From: Pontivivens marinum
Lineage (GTDB): Bacteria; Pseudomonadota; Alphaproteobacteria; Rhodobacterales; Rhodobacteraceae
Direction of reading: 5' to 3'
DNA: 64,000 bases
Assembly (NCBI RefSeq): GCF_900231835.1
Contig: NZ_OCTN01000011.1
Coordinates: 1-64,000, forward strand
Shown: one piece after another, positions 1 to 7,969 of the stretch
Numbering within the stretch: the stretch's first letter is position 1
Layout: each line of letters opens with the position of its first letter
The notes under the pieces: model-generated
The model's input: the letters and a program-made list of their open reading frames with translations, nothing else
Database searches by the model: none
Told to the model about the DNA's origin: nothing
Made by a program: the position numbers and the translations under genes

Positions 1-120
1 GGATCGCAGCTCGCTCCGAGGGGTCGGATCGAGATTAAAAAATGCGAACCGCAAATGGTGGTAGCCGGTGACGCCGTCGCCTGTCCCAAACACGGGCAGG
101 CGACGCGCACGGCGGGGTAA
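1..120 (+). CDS. possible 3' end of an upstream coding sequence (partial)
   Basis: An open frame of 39 codons enters from the window edge and stops at TAA (118-120). The translated end contains GDAVACPKHG. It lies in the same reading frame as the gene that begins at 121, with only the single stop between them. It could therefore be the tail of a separate gene, or a 5' part of the next gene cut off by a nonsense codon. No family is recognised, and 39 codons is short enough to be chance in GC-rich DNA. Confidence 0.25.
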   Translation, partial: GSQLAPRGRIEIKKCEPQMVVAGDAVACPKHGQATRTAG

Positions 121-1248
121 ATGGGTGGTTCCATGTTGACGGGCGTTACGCTCGCCTCTTGCGCAGTCGATGCGCAGGACAGATATCTTGCGGCCTTGAG
201 CGGGGTCGCATTCCTTGAAACAGCCAGCGGATTGCAGATCATCACCGCCTCGGCAGGGGAAAATGCGCTAACACGGTTTGAGTATAATGACGGCCTGCTG
301 GAAATAGAGACATTCCGCCTGTCGGCCCATGCGGGCCTGCACGATCTGGTGACGACCGATACCGGACTTAGCGCACTGGCCCGATGGGATAACGCGGTTA
401 CGATTGATGCGAACAGCTTTACCGCCAATGGCGCTGCAAATCTGGTTGCCCTGTCAAATACGGCCAGCGCGGCACGCAGCACGGCGGGCTTGGTCCTTGA
501 TACCCTGAAAATCGCTGATGACGACGCCACCCCCCTGGGCGATATCACCGCATTGGCCAGCCTGTCGGACGGGCGCGTGATTGCGGGTTCCGCCTTTGAT
601 ACCGGCGTGGCGTTGTTGGATGCGGCGGGAACGGTCACGGATGTTGCTTTGGCCGAGGACGGGTTTTGGCATAATGGCGTCTCCGCCATTGAAACGGTCA
701 CGATGGATGGCAAGGAGTTCGCGATTGTTGCGGCCTCCGGCTCCTCCTCTCTCAGCGTGTTTGAGGTATTGGAGGATGAGCTGGTCCTGACCGATCATGA
801 GTGGGACAATATGATGACCCGCTTTTCCGGTGTGTCCGAACTGGCAACCGCCCAAATCAACGGCATGACCGTGGTGGCCGCTGGCGGCAGTGATGCGGGC
901 CTCAGCCTGTTCGAGCTGACGCAGGACGGCGATCTGGTACACCTATATGATATCCTTGATACAGATCAGAGCACGCTGGCCGACATTTCCGGCCTGGATC
1001 TGATCGCGCAGGATGACAGGCTGCTGCTGGTCGCATCCTCGGAAAAGGAAAGCGGCTTCACCGTTTTCGAGCTGGAATTTGAATTCGAGGAACCCGCCCC
1101 GCTTTTCCTCGATCCGCAGGTCCAGATAATCCATTTCGAGCAAACGCCCCGCCTGTCCGGCCATCAGCCAAGCCCCGCGCCACAGGAGCCAGAAGCCACA
1201 GAAAGCTGGATCGACCTGCATCTGATCGAGGATCTGCTAATTTTCTAA
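121..1248 (+). CDS. beta-propeller-like repeat protein, function unknown
   Basis: This 375-residue protein has no clear signal peptide or membrane segment. It is built from roughly 45-50-residue units with the pattern 'hydrophobic strand - G/D turn - VVAAG/VIAGS - GLSLFEL - DG', clearest at residues 140-330 (VIAGSAFDTGVALLD, IVAASGSSSLSVFEV, VVAAGGSDAGLSLFEL, LLVASSEKESGFTVFELEF). Such repeats suggest a beta-propeller. Similar units are known in the N-terminal parts of some RTX exoproteins of Rhodobacteraceae, but no GGxGxD repeats occur here. The C-terminus is acidic and then Pro-rich. Met5 (133) is an alternative start with GGGTGG just upstream. It points toward the convergent DMT transporter gene, 4 bp away. 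Confidence 0.6.
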   Translation: MGGSMLTGVTLASCAVDAQDRYLAALSGVAFLETASGLQIITASAGENALTRFEYNDGLLEIETFRLSAHAGLHDLVTTDTGLSALARWDNAVTIDANSFTANGAANLVALSNTASAARSTAGLVLDTLKIADDDATPLGDITALASLSDGRVIAGSAFDTGVALLDAAGTVTDVALAEDGFWHNGVSAIETVTMDGKEFAIVAASGSSSLSVFEVLEDELVLTDHEWDNMMTRFSGVSELATAQINGMTVVAAGGSDAGLSLFELTQDGDLVHLYDILDTDQSTLADISGLDLIAQDDRLLLVASSEKESGFTVFELEFEFEEPAPLFLDPQVQIIHFEQTPRLSGHQPSPAPQEPEATESWIDLHLIEDLLIF

Positions 1249-1252
1249 TCCC

Positions 1253-2086
1253 CTATCTGCTCAACCATAGCGATGCCAAACCGGACAGCAGGATCACCCC
1301 CAACCCGATCAGGGCGAGCGGATCAGGCCAGATGCCAAACACCATAACCCCCGCCAGCGTCGCCGCGATCAGTTGCGTATAGACCAAAGGAACAATCGCC
1401 GTTGCAGGCGTGGTGCGACTGACCGTGACCAGCAGGTAATTACCGGCGGCCGAGGCAAGCGCGCTTAGCCCGATCAGGCCAACCAGCCGTGGGTCCACCT
1501 CAACCGGCAGCGCCACCACCCCCATTGGCATCAGCACCACTGCACCGACGATCAATTGCGAGATCAGCAGAAACCGCGGGCGGAACTCCCCCGCCAGCCA
1601 CCGTGTTGCCACCAGATATCCGCCATAGAAACATCCCGCCAACAGGGCCATCGCCATGCCCGGCCCCGCGCCAAATCCCGGGCGGACCACCAACATCACA
1701 CCGGCAAACCCCAGTGCCAACAGAATGCTGCGCACCTTGCTGACCTGCTCCCCCAGCAACAGAACGGACAGGATATAGGCCACGACCGGCCCGATGAAAA
1801 AGGCGCCGAACACATTGGCAATCGGCTCCGTCCGCAGGGCCGTCAGGATGCAGCTAATCCCTGCCGCAATCAGACCCGCCCGCAGCAAAACCCGCCAATC
1901 GAGCAAGGATCGCAGCTCAGCCCACCGCAAACCGCTAAACGGCAGCAGGACCGCCGCGGCAATGGCAAAGCGTGACCAGGCGATGAAGCTGGGCGCAACA
2001 CCGCCCTGCGTCATCACCTTACCCGCCGTATCGCCGGTGACGATCAGGCACATCGCAGTGAAAACCAATAGGCTGATGCGGATCAT
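1253..2086 (-). CDS. DMT-family transporter with two EamA domains
   Basis: This 277-residue, very hydrophobic protein has about ten predicted membrane helices arranged as two similar halves, the layout of EamA/RhaT drug-metabolite transporters. Family features seen are the N-terminal SxFxxAxxRF-type segment (FIAWSRFAIAAAVLLPF), the end of the first half with LGEQVSKVRSILLALGFAGV, and the repeated pattern in the second half (PLVYTQLIAATLAGVMVFG). The substrate cannot be read from sequence; relatives export amino acids or metabolites across the inner membrane. The gene stands alone, with a TATAAT hexamer only 11 nt before the ATG and no Shine-Dalgarno sequence, so translation may start from a nearly leaderless mRNA. 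Confidence 0.85.
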   Translation of the reverse strand: MIRISLLVFTAMCLIVTGDTAGKVMTQGGVAPSFIAWSRFAIAAAVLLPFSGLRWAELRSLLDWRVLLRAGLIAAGISCILTALRTEPIANVFGAFFIGPVVAYILSVLLLGEQVSKVRSILLALGFAGVMLVVRPGFGAGPGMAMALLAGCFYGGYLVATRWLAGEFRPRFLLISQLIVGAVVLMPMGVVALPVEVDPRLVGLIGLSALASAAGNYLLVTVSRTTPATAIVPLVYTQLIAATLAGVMVFGIWPDPLALIGLGVILLSGLASLWLSR

Positions 2087-2097
2087 GTTATATCCCG

Positions 2098-2103
2098 ATT
2101 ATA
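2098..2103 (-). promoter_or_regulatory. consensus -10 hexamer (TATAAT) close to the DMT transporter start
   Basis: The minus strand reads TATAAT here, with 11 nt between the hexamer and the ATG at 2086. A start of transcription 6-7 nt downstream would leave a leader of only 4-5 nt. No good -35 element at 16-18 bp was found; the nearest TTGCAG is about 20 bp away. Confidence 0.4.
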
Positions 2104-2205
2104 GCGCGTGCCCTTGCTATCCGCTGCAACAGTCCCTGCCTATCCTTTATGTCACCAAGACCTTGACCTTCACCACCCCGATGCGACTGATACTTCCATC
2201 ACAAA

Positions 2206-3486
2206 GTGAGAACACCCGACAGCATGGAAACAGCCCCTCTCCTGCCAGCCCGCTATAGTTTAGTATTGTTGCTAATTGCCCTGCTGCCAGTCGGAGCCGG
2301 TGCAATCATGCTGGACCCTGATCGTGCGATGCTATTGGGGCTGACCGGCTTTGCTATCATGATCCTACCGCTTGCCATGCTGGCCCTGTGGCCAGAGGTC
2401 CGCAGTGGCCTATTCCCACACGGATCGCTGGCAAAGATATGCGGGCTGGTGTTCGGGCTTGCAGCTCTGCTCGCCTTTACCCGTGCGCCCCATACGGGGT
2501 TTTCACTTCTGGCACTTCAGTTCTGGATCGGCGCGTTGATCGCAGGGCGGGCAGTGCAACTGGTCATTCGAGCGCACGGCGTGCAGTTGGGCGATGCCGC
2601 ATTGCTGGCAATCCTGATGGCGGGCCCTCTCTACGTCTTACTGCTTCCGCTGATGGACATTATATATAGTGAGAGCAGATCGATTGATTGGAGCCGCGAC
2701 ATGCCCGGCTTTAACCACGTGCGCAAAATGGGCCACCTGCTGACGGCCTCTGCTGCGGTTGGGCTGATTACCATCTGCATTCCAAACCCAAATCGCAGCC
2801 CCAAGGGCGATATTGCGCTAACGGTGCTTGGCACCTTGGCGATTGCGTTCATGATATGGAGCGGTGCCCGAGGCGCGTGGCTGGCATTACTGGCTGGAGG
2901 CGGGCTTACCCTGTTCATCGCACAGCTAGCCTTACAGCCACGACGTTCCTTTAGGTTGGTAATAGCCCTGATCGCGGCAATCATTCTAGCAATGCTCCTG
3001 CCCTCACCCGGCCCGAACCTAGGCTTTCTGGACGAGCTGCGCAGTTCAGCCTCGCATCTGGATGACCCGAACGCCTTTTCGACAGGCCGTTTGCAAATTT
3101 GGACCAATACAATAGGACTGATAAAGGATGCCCCATTAACGGGATACGGTTGGGGCCAGTTCATTCTGATTCAGAACCAATATCCATTGCCACAAGTGCA
3201 CAATTTTCCACTGGAGCTATTACTAGGATTAGGGATCCCCATGGGCACCATCGTCATCGTAATAGTTCTTACGCTGTGGGTTAGGGCGAACCGATGCGCG
3301 GCGCGGGGTGGCCCAACAACGCTCACCTCGCTATGTTTGCTCAACACGATGGCGCTCTACTCTCTTGTCTCAGGTACATATTACTACGGCGTGCCTGTCG
3401 TGTTGACTGGGCTGGCTTGGGGTATTTGCCTCAGCCCGTCATCACCAGCTGGAATTCAACGATCCTCTGACAACACAGAGAGGTAG
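2206..3486 (+). CDS. O-antigen ligase / polymerase-like membrane protein (Wzy/WaaL family)
   Basis: This is a 426-residue integral membrane protein with about ten to twelve helices. The Wzy_C signature lies at about residues 290-345: a large periplasmic loop with [12 protein letters not shown], then [12 protein letters not shown], then [12 protein letters not shown]. These proteins polymerise undecaprenyl-linked repeat units or ligate glycans in the periplasm; sequence alone does not separate the two. The first codon is GTG at 2206; ATG at 2224 is an equally likely start. The last 31 bp overlap the convergent rmlA. It is one of four Wzy/WaaL-like genes in the window. Confidence 0.8.
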   Translation: MRTPDSMETAPLLPARYSLVLLLIALLPVGAGAIMLDPDRAMLLGLTGFAIMILPLAMLALWPEVRSGLFPHGSLAKICGLVFGLAALLAFTRAPHTGFSLLALQFWIGALIAGRAVQLVIRAHGVQLGDAALLAILMAGPLYVLLLPLMDIIYSESRSIDWSRDMPGFNHVRKMGHLLTASAAVGLITICIPNPNRSPKGDIALTVLGTLAIAFMIWSGARGAWLALLAGGGLTLFIAQLALQPRRSFRLVIALIAAIILAMLLPSPGPNLGFLDELRSSASHLDDPNAFSTGRLQIWTNTIGLIKDAPLTGYGWGQFILIQNQYPLPQVHNFPLELLLGLGIPMGTIVIVIVLTLWVRANRCAARGGPTTLTSLCLLNTMALYSLVSGTYYYGVPVVLTGLAWGICLSPSSPAGIQRSSDNTER

Positions 3487-4334
3487 CGCGCATAATTGCC
3501 CTGCCCCATGCGCGTGGCCAAGACCGCCAACGCATCGGCACTGATCCAACCGGCGCGATAGGCGATTTCCTCGGGGCAGGCGATTTTCACACCCTGCCGA
3601 CGTTCCAGCGTACCAACGAATTCCGCAGCCTCCAGCAAGCTATCGGGCGTACCGGTGTCCAGCCACGCATAACCACGCCCCATACGTTCAACGCTCAACG
3701 CATCTTCGGCCAGATACGCACGGTTCAGATCGGTGATTTCCAACTCATCCCGTGCAGAAGGCTTCAACGTCGAAACCTTCTGCGCTGCATTCCCGTCATA
3801 GAAATACAGCCCCGTCACCGCAAAGGGCGACCGCGGCTGCGCGGGCTTTTCCTCGATCGAGGTCACGCGATTCTGATCGTCGAAATCCACAACGCCGTAA
3901 CGGTGCGCGTCCGCGACACGGTAGGCAAAGACGGTCGCGCCGCCCTCCTGCTCAACCCGCATACGTGCGGCGGACAGCAGTTCGGGCAAGCCGTGACCAA
4001 AGAACAAGTTGTCGCCCAGCACCAGACAGGACGGCTGCCCATCCACAAATGCAGCCCCAATCGTATAGGCCTGCGCCAACCCGCCCGGCTCGGGCTGCTC
4101 GGCATAGCTCAGCGCCACCCCCCATTGCGACCCGTCGCCCAACAGGCGTTCAAATGCGGCGCGGTCCTGGGGTGTTGTGATGATCAAGACTTCACGGATA
4201 CCGGCCAGCATCAACACGCTCAGCGGGTAATAGATCATCGGTTTGTCATAGACCGGCATCAACTGCTTGCTAACGGCCTGCGTGATTGGCCACAGGCGCG
4301 AACCCGTGCCACCGGCGAGGATAATACCCTTCAT
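3456..4334 (-). CDS. rmlA: glucose-1-phosphate thymidylyltransferase
   Basis: RmlA (292 residues) forms dTDP-glucose from dTTP and glucose-1-phosphate, the first step to dTDP-L-rhamnose in the cytoplasm. The N-terminus carries the nucleotidyltransferase signature [14 protein letters not shown] followed by [16 protein letters not shown]. Further family motifs are [22 protein letters not shown] and [15 protein letters not shown]. The start chosen is the ATG at 4334, because it gives the canonical MKGIILAGG and overlaps the rmlD stop as ATGA. It is the last gene of the rmlC-rmlB-rmlD-rmlA operon and its end overlaps a convergent ligase gene by 31 bp. Confidence 0.96.
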   Translation of the reverse strand: MKGIILAGGTGSRLWPITQAVSKQLMPVYDKPMIYYPLSVLMLAGIREVLIITTPQDRAAFERLLGDGSQWGVALSYAEQPEPGGLAQAYTIGAAFVDGQPSCLVLGDNLFFGHGLPELLSAARMRVEQEGGATVFAYRVADAHRYGVVDFDDQNRVTSIEEKPAQPRSPFAVTGLYFYDGNAAQKVSTLKPSARDELEITDLNRAYLAEDALSVERMGRGYAWLDTGTPDSLLEAAEFVGTLERRQGVKIACPEEIAYRAGWISADALAVLATRMGQGNYARYLSVLSEDR

Positions 4335-5233
4335 GTGCGACTCTCCATCAAACGGCCAACAACAATGGCGAGGCCATCGCGCCAATTGGGCAAGGTAATG
4401 CCATGCACGTCCGCCAAGGCCGCACAATCCAGTTGTGAATTCGCAGGCCGCGCAGCGGGTGTAGGATAATCCGCCGCCGGAATACCAATAACCTGCGGCG
4501 CTGTCTGTCCATGCAGCGCGGCCAACCGAAAGGTTTCGCGTGCGAAACCGGCCCAGCTTACCGCTCCTGTTCCCGCCATATGAAACGTTCCGCGCAGCGT
4601 AGGGTCAGCCGAGCTCAGCAGATTGCGCGCAACGCCGATCACCCCCTGCGCGATATCATGGGCCGACGTTGGATTGCCGATCTGGTCCTGCACAACACGC
4701 AGCACATCCCGATCTGCCCCCAACCGCAACATGGTTTTCACAAAGTTCGCGCCAAAGGGCGAATAGACCCATGCCGTGCGCAGGATCGCATGGTTTGCAC
4801 AGGCGCGCGCGATGGCACTCTCACCGGCAAGCTTGGACGCGCCATAAACGCCTAGTGGTCCCGTCCGGTCTCCCTCACGCCACGGCATTGTACCAGACCC
4901 GTCAAATACGTAATCCGTGGACAGATGAACGACCGGAATGCCCAACACCTGTGCCGCCTGGGCCACGGCAGCGGCGCCCCCCTCATTCACCGCGAATGCG
5001 TTCGCCGCATCATCCTGCGCAGCATCCACCGCCGTATAGGCCGCGGCATTAACCACCGCATCGACACCTGCCGCGCGCAGCGCTGGCAGCACAGTATCCG
5101 GCTGCGCCAAATCGAATACGGGACGAGCCAGCGGCACCACCTCCATGCCCTCACGCATACCAAGTTCAACCAATGCGCGGGCCACTTGTCCCGTCTGCCC
5201 AGTCACTGCCAGTCTCATCTGGCCACGCGTCAT
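4331..5233 (-). CDS. rmlD: dTDP-4-dehydrorhamnose reductase
   Basis: RmlD (300 residues) performs the last, NAD(P)H-dependent reduction to dTDP-L-rhamnose. It is a short-chain dehydrogenase with the Rossmann motif [20 protein letters not shown] in the centre, and the catalytic Tyr/Lys in [10 protein letters not shown]. The ATG at 5233 overlaps the rmlB stop as ATGA; the more usual MRLAVTG start is six codons downstream (5218). The stretch encoding WAGFARETF contains a complete copy of the 18-bp parS-like palindrome found in the replication module, an odd feature described separately. Confidence 0.95.
   Translation of the reverse strand: MTRGQMRLAVTGQTGQVARALVELGMREGMEVVPLARPVFDLAQPDTVLPALRAAGVDAVVNAAAYTAVDAAQDDAANAFAVNEGGAAAVAQAAQVLGIPVVHLSTDYVFDGSGTMPWREGDRTGPLGVYGASKLAGESAIARACANHAILRTAWVYSPFGANFVKTMLRLGADRDVLRVVQDQIGNPTSAHDIAQGVIGVARNLLSSADPTLRGTFHMAGTGAVSWAGFARETFRLAALHGQTAPQVIGIPAADYPTPAARPANSQLDCAALADVHGITLPNWRDGLAIVVGRLMESRT
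4532..4549. repeat. parS-like palindrome inside rmlD
   Basis: The 18-mer reads GGTTTCGCGTGCGAAACC on the plus strand and GGTTTCGCACGCGAAACC on the minus strand. The minus-strand sequence is identical to the copies at 12149 and 15977 by the partition and replication genes. It is about 7.6 kb from the nearest other copy. It encodes GFARET in a place where RmlD proteins often have an FAxxIF motif, so protein conservation explains part but not all of the match. Confidence 0.6.
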
Positions 5234-6261
5234 GTGGACAATCCACGCCGCGCGCGGGCTTCCTCACGCAGGGGCTCCCACCAGTCCTGATTGTCCAGAT
5301 ACCAGCGCACCGTGGCCGCCAGCCCACTGTCGAAATCATAACGGGCACGCCAGCCCAGTTCGCGCTCCAGCTTCGTGGCATCAATGGCGTAGCGCACATC
5401 ATGGCCGGGACGATCCGTCACAAACTCAATCAACCGGTCATGTGGGCCACCATCAGGGCGCAGCGCATCCATCTGCGCACAGATCGCGGTGACCACATCA
5501 ATGTTGCGCCGCTCGTTCCGGCCTCCGACGGTATAGGTCTCACCCGCTGTTCCGCTTGCAGCGATCAGGTCCAGCGCCGCGGCGTGATCGTCCACATGCA
5601 GCCAATCGCGCACATTTTCGCCCTGCCCGTAAACCGGCAGCGGGCGCCCATCCAGCGCGTTGAGGATCGTCAGCGGGATCAGCTTTTCCGGAAAATGATA
5701 CGGCCCGTAATTATTCGAGCAATTGGAGATCAAGACCTCCAAACTATATGTCCGCCCCCATGCACGCACCAAATGGTCCGATGCCGCCTTGGACGCTGAA
5801 TAGGGCGAGGACGGATCATAGGGCGTCGCCTCATCAAACAGGCTGTCATCATCGGGCAGCTCGCCGAACACCTCATCCGTGGAAACATGCAGCAGGCGCA
5901 CATCCCCACCTGCATCACGCAGGGAGCGCACGGCCTCCAACACACGAAAGGTGCCCTCGATATTGGTCGAGATGAAATCCGCCGGCCCGTCAATAGAACG
6001 GTCCACATGGCTTTCCGCCGCCAGATGCATCACACGCTCGGGCCGAAATTCCGTAAAGACCTGCGACAACGCCGCCGGATCGCGAATATCCCCCTGCACA
6101 AATTGATGCGCGGGATTGTCCGAAACCTCACGCAGATTGGTCAAGCTGCCCGCATAGGTCAGCGCATCATAGCTGAGCACCTGATGCCCCTGCCCGATCA
6201 GATGCCGCACCACAGCCGAGCCGATAAACCCGGCAGCCCCCGTGACCAGAATACGGCTCAT
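5230..6261 (-). CDS. rmlB: dTDP-glucose 4,6-dehydratase
   Basis: RmlB (343 residues) converts dTDP-glucose to dTDP-4-keto-6-deoxyglucose using a tightly bound NAD+. Seen are the N-terminal Rossmann motif [16 protein letters not shown], the family signature [15 protein letters not shown], the catalytic [10 protein letters not shown] with Asp-Glu, and [15 protein letters not shown] with the Tyr/Lys pair. [15 protein letters not shown] is also characteristic. It is the second gene of the operon; both its start (with rmlC) and its stop (with rmlD) lie in 4-bp ATGA overlaps, indicating translational coupling. Confidence 0.97.
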   Translation of the reverse strand: MSRILVTGAAGFIGSAVVRHLIGQGHQVLSYDALTYAGSLTNLREVSDNPAHQFVQGDIRDPAALSQVFTEFRPERVMHLAAESHVDRSIDGPADFISTNIEGTFRVLEAVRSLRDAGGDVRLLHVSTDEVFGELPDDDSLFDEATPYDPSSPYSASKAASDHLVRAWGRTYSLEVLISNCSNNYGPYHFPEKLIPLTILNALDGRPLPVYGQGENVRDWLHVDDHAAALDLIAASGTAGETYTVGGRNERRNIDVVTAICAQMDALRPDGGPHDRLIEFVTDRPGHDVRYAIDATKLERELGWRARYDFDSGLAATVRWYLDNQDWWEPLREEARARRGLST

Positions 6262-6815
6262 GCGAAGACCCCGCGCACTGTCTCGATTTCAGGTTGATTG
6301 CGGTCCTTGGCAGACAGGGTGTCAGGGTTCGCAATCTCGGGCCAAGTAACGCCCGCACCATCCGCATGCCCGAAATCCCACGCAAGCCCCGCATCATGAT
6401 CCGGCGCATAAAACGCCGTCACTTTATATGAGATAACGGTGTTCGGCTCCCGCGTGCAAAACCCGTGGGCAAAGCCCGCCGGTATCCAGAACTGGCGACC
6501 GTTTTGTGCGGACAACTCCTCCGCATGCCATTTGCCAAAACTGGGCCCGGGGCGCAGATCCACCGCAACATCCCACAAACTACCTGCGATACAGCTAACC
6601 AATTTACCCTGCGCATGGGGCGGCGTTTGGAAATGCAGCCCCCGCATCGTGCCTGCTTGCTGCGAGAGTGATCGGTTTTCCTGTACGAAGGTCACATCAG
6701 CAACCTGCTCACGGAATTTATCCGTGCGGAAAACCTCCGAAAACCAACCCCGATCATCACCATGACGAACAGGATCGAGTGTAAACAAACCGGACAGCGA
6801 CAGAGGAGAGATCAT
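6258..6815 (-). CDS. rmlC: dTDP-4-dehydrorhamnose 3,5-epimerase
   Basis: RmlC (185 residues) is a cupin-fold enzyme epimerising C3 and C5 of dTDP-4-keto-6-deoxyglucose. Family motifs in order are [32 protein letters not shown] with the catalytic His, [12 protein letters not shown], and a C-terminal GVTWPEI segment followed by LSAKDRNQP. The start is the ATG at 6815, preceded by AAAGGT at a good distance; an upstream TTG would extend it by seven residues. As first gene of the minus-strand rml operon it should lie just behind the operon promoter in the 6816-7167 gap. Confidence 0.95.
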   Translation of the reverse strand: MISPLSLSGLFTLDPVRHGDDRGWFSEVFRTDKFREQVADVTFVQENRSLSQQAGTMRGLHFQTPPHAQGKLVSCIAGSLWDVAVDLRPGPSFGKWHAEELSAQNGRQFWIPAGFAHGFCTREPNTVISYKVTAFYAPDHDAGLAWDFGHADGAGVTWPEIANPDTLSAKDRNQPEIETVRGVFA

Positions 6816-7167
6816 GAGCGGACCTTTGATAAACAATTAGGTCCTAGCTACAGGATAGCGGCCTAGATGCAAAACCATCTATCGATCCCGATTAGACGGG
6901 ATCACAGGATTAAAACCAATGTGCCAACAGTTTTAGTTGAGACCCTACAAAGCTGCTCTTACAGGCAGAAACATCGACTTGACGTTAAGAGACCAACCGT
7001 CTCACGTATACTCTCATTCGCGTGATATGCGGTAATTGTATCCGTATTGGAAACGCTCAGACGCCGCGAATTGCTCTACTCCAACCGCTAAACGTCCCCA
7101 TCTGTCTATCATCGAAACGCGGAACAGTCCGGCAGTTTCAAGACACAGATTTTAAGGGACCTAGACC
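6816..7167. other. divergent regulatory region between rml operon and small secreted proteins
   Basis: No gene is seen here. It must hold the rml operon promoter (leftward) and the promoter of the small secreted protein at 7168 (rightward). A 7-bp inverted repeat GATCCCG/CGGGATC lies at 6884-6890 and 6897-6903. A shorter inverted repeat GAGAC/GTCTC spans 6989-7003, between TTGACG at 6979 and TATACT at 7007. The spacing of those two hexamers (22 bp) is too long for a standard sigma-70 promoter, so neither is claimed as a promoter. Confidence 0.4.
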
Positions 7168-7380
7168 ATGACCAATGTTGCAAAAACACTTCTCGCTACT
7201 GTCGCTCTGACTGCCGCTCTGGCATCGCCCGTTCTGGCGAACACCTCGCAGTTGGCTGCCTCCATCGGCATCCCTGCCGACGTTGCCCAGACCCTGACCC
7301 AGGGCGAGATCGCTACAATCGGTGCAATCATCAATGACGATGAGAACCACATCAACTCCTACGCTGACTTCGCACGCTAA
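7168..7380 (+). CDS. small secreted protein, function unknown
   Basis: This 70-residue protein has a clear Sec signal peptide (TNVAKTLLATVALTAALASP, cleavage near LA-NT at about residue 25). The mature part is about 45 residues without cysteines: NTSQLAASIGIPADVAQ followed by an acidic stretch NDDENHINSYADFAR. AAGGGA lies upstream of the ATG. No domain is recognised. It is followed by two stem-loops and a second small secreted protein on the same strand, so the two may form a small transcription unit. Periplasmic or extracellular location is inferred from the signal peptide only. Confidence 0.7.
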   Translation: MTNVAKTLLATVALTAALASPVLANTSQLAASIGIPADVAQTLTQGEIATIGAIINDDENHINSYADFAR

Positions 7381-7384
7381 GGCG

Positions 7385-7404
7385 CACACGAATACCGGCG
7401 TGTG
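7385..7404. repeat. short inverted repeat just after the small secreted protein
   Basis: CACACG (7385-7390) and CGTGTG (7399-7404) form a 6-bp stem with an 8-nt loop, 5 bases after the stop codon. No T-run follows. It could be a weak terminator or an mRNA-stabilising structure. Confidence 0.35.
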
Positions 7405-7417
7405 TTGACCACACGTT

Positions 7418-7457
7418 TCAATGGCTTCGTGTACCGCAAGGAACACGGAGCCATTGA
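7418..7457 (+). repeat. 15-bp stem-loop between two small secreted-protein genes
   Basis: The arms TCAATGGCTTCGTGT and ACACGGAGCCATTGA pair over 15 positions with one mismatch around a 10-nt loop. There is no T-run, and the second small gene starts 31 bases later. It may act as an RNA-processing or stability element in a shared transcript. Confidence 0.6.
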
Positions 7458-7488
7458 GCATTTGAAATATCCGTCCGAAAGAAGCGCT

Positions 7489-7671
7489 ATGACCCATACA
7501 TTCACATTGCTTACCCTCACCACTGCGCTGCTTGTAATGGTCACCACGTTCGCAAGCGCACAAACGCATACTCCCGAGAGTTGCCTGCCCGCCGCCACAA
7601 CCGACTGGATTGATACCTTGATCACCAGCCAAACTGTTGGCGGACCAACTGATCTGGTTTACCGCCCATAA
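7489..7671 (+). CDS. small secreted protein with one cysteine, function unknown
   Basis: The predicted 60-residue product has a signal peptide (HTFTLLTLTTALLVMVTTFA, cleavage near ASA-QT at about residue 25). The mature peptide is short, with a single Cys (ESCLPAAT), WIDTLITSQ and a C-terminal LVYRP. The ATG at 7489 is chosen because GAAAGAAG precedes it and the signal peptide begins there. No homologous family is recognised. It is the second small secreted protein in this place, downstream of a strong stem-loop. Confidence 0.55.
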   Translation: MTHTFTLLTLTTALLVMVTTFASAQTHTPESCLPAATTDWIDTLITSQTVGGPTDLVYRP

Positions 7672-7969
7672 TCAGCCGCGATCCGCGCCATAGGGTGAGA
7701 TACAGTATTTCGGCGATCCGAATTCGGGTCGTCACCGCAACAGATCGGCGGGTCTTTGATCGCATGTTTTCTTAATGCTGCACCTGCGTTGCTTTGAAAG
7801 ATACCAAATTTAGTATATTTTTTTTACACAACTCAGGATAATCCAAGGATACCACCCCACTATCGACACTTGTATAGATCGATGAATCTACCCCATTTGC
7901 TTTATCTCTTTTGTGAGAGGCACTGCTGATGTAAGTTTGTACAGGAAACCACGATAGAGAGGGTCATCC

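Noticed and set aside
3900-4469. Open frames antisense to rmlA and rmlD
   Set aside because: They overlap well-identified genes completely and have no independent support.
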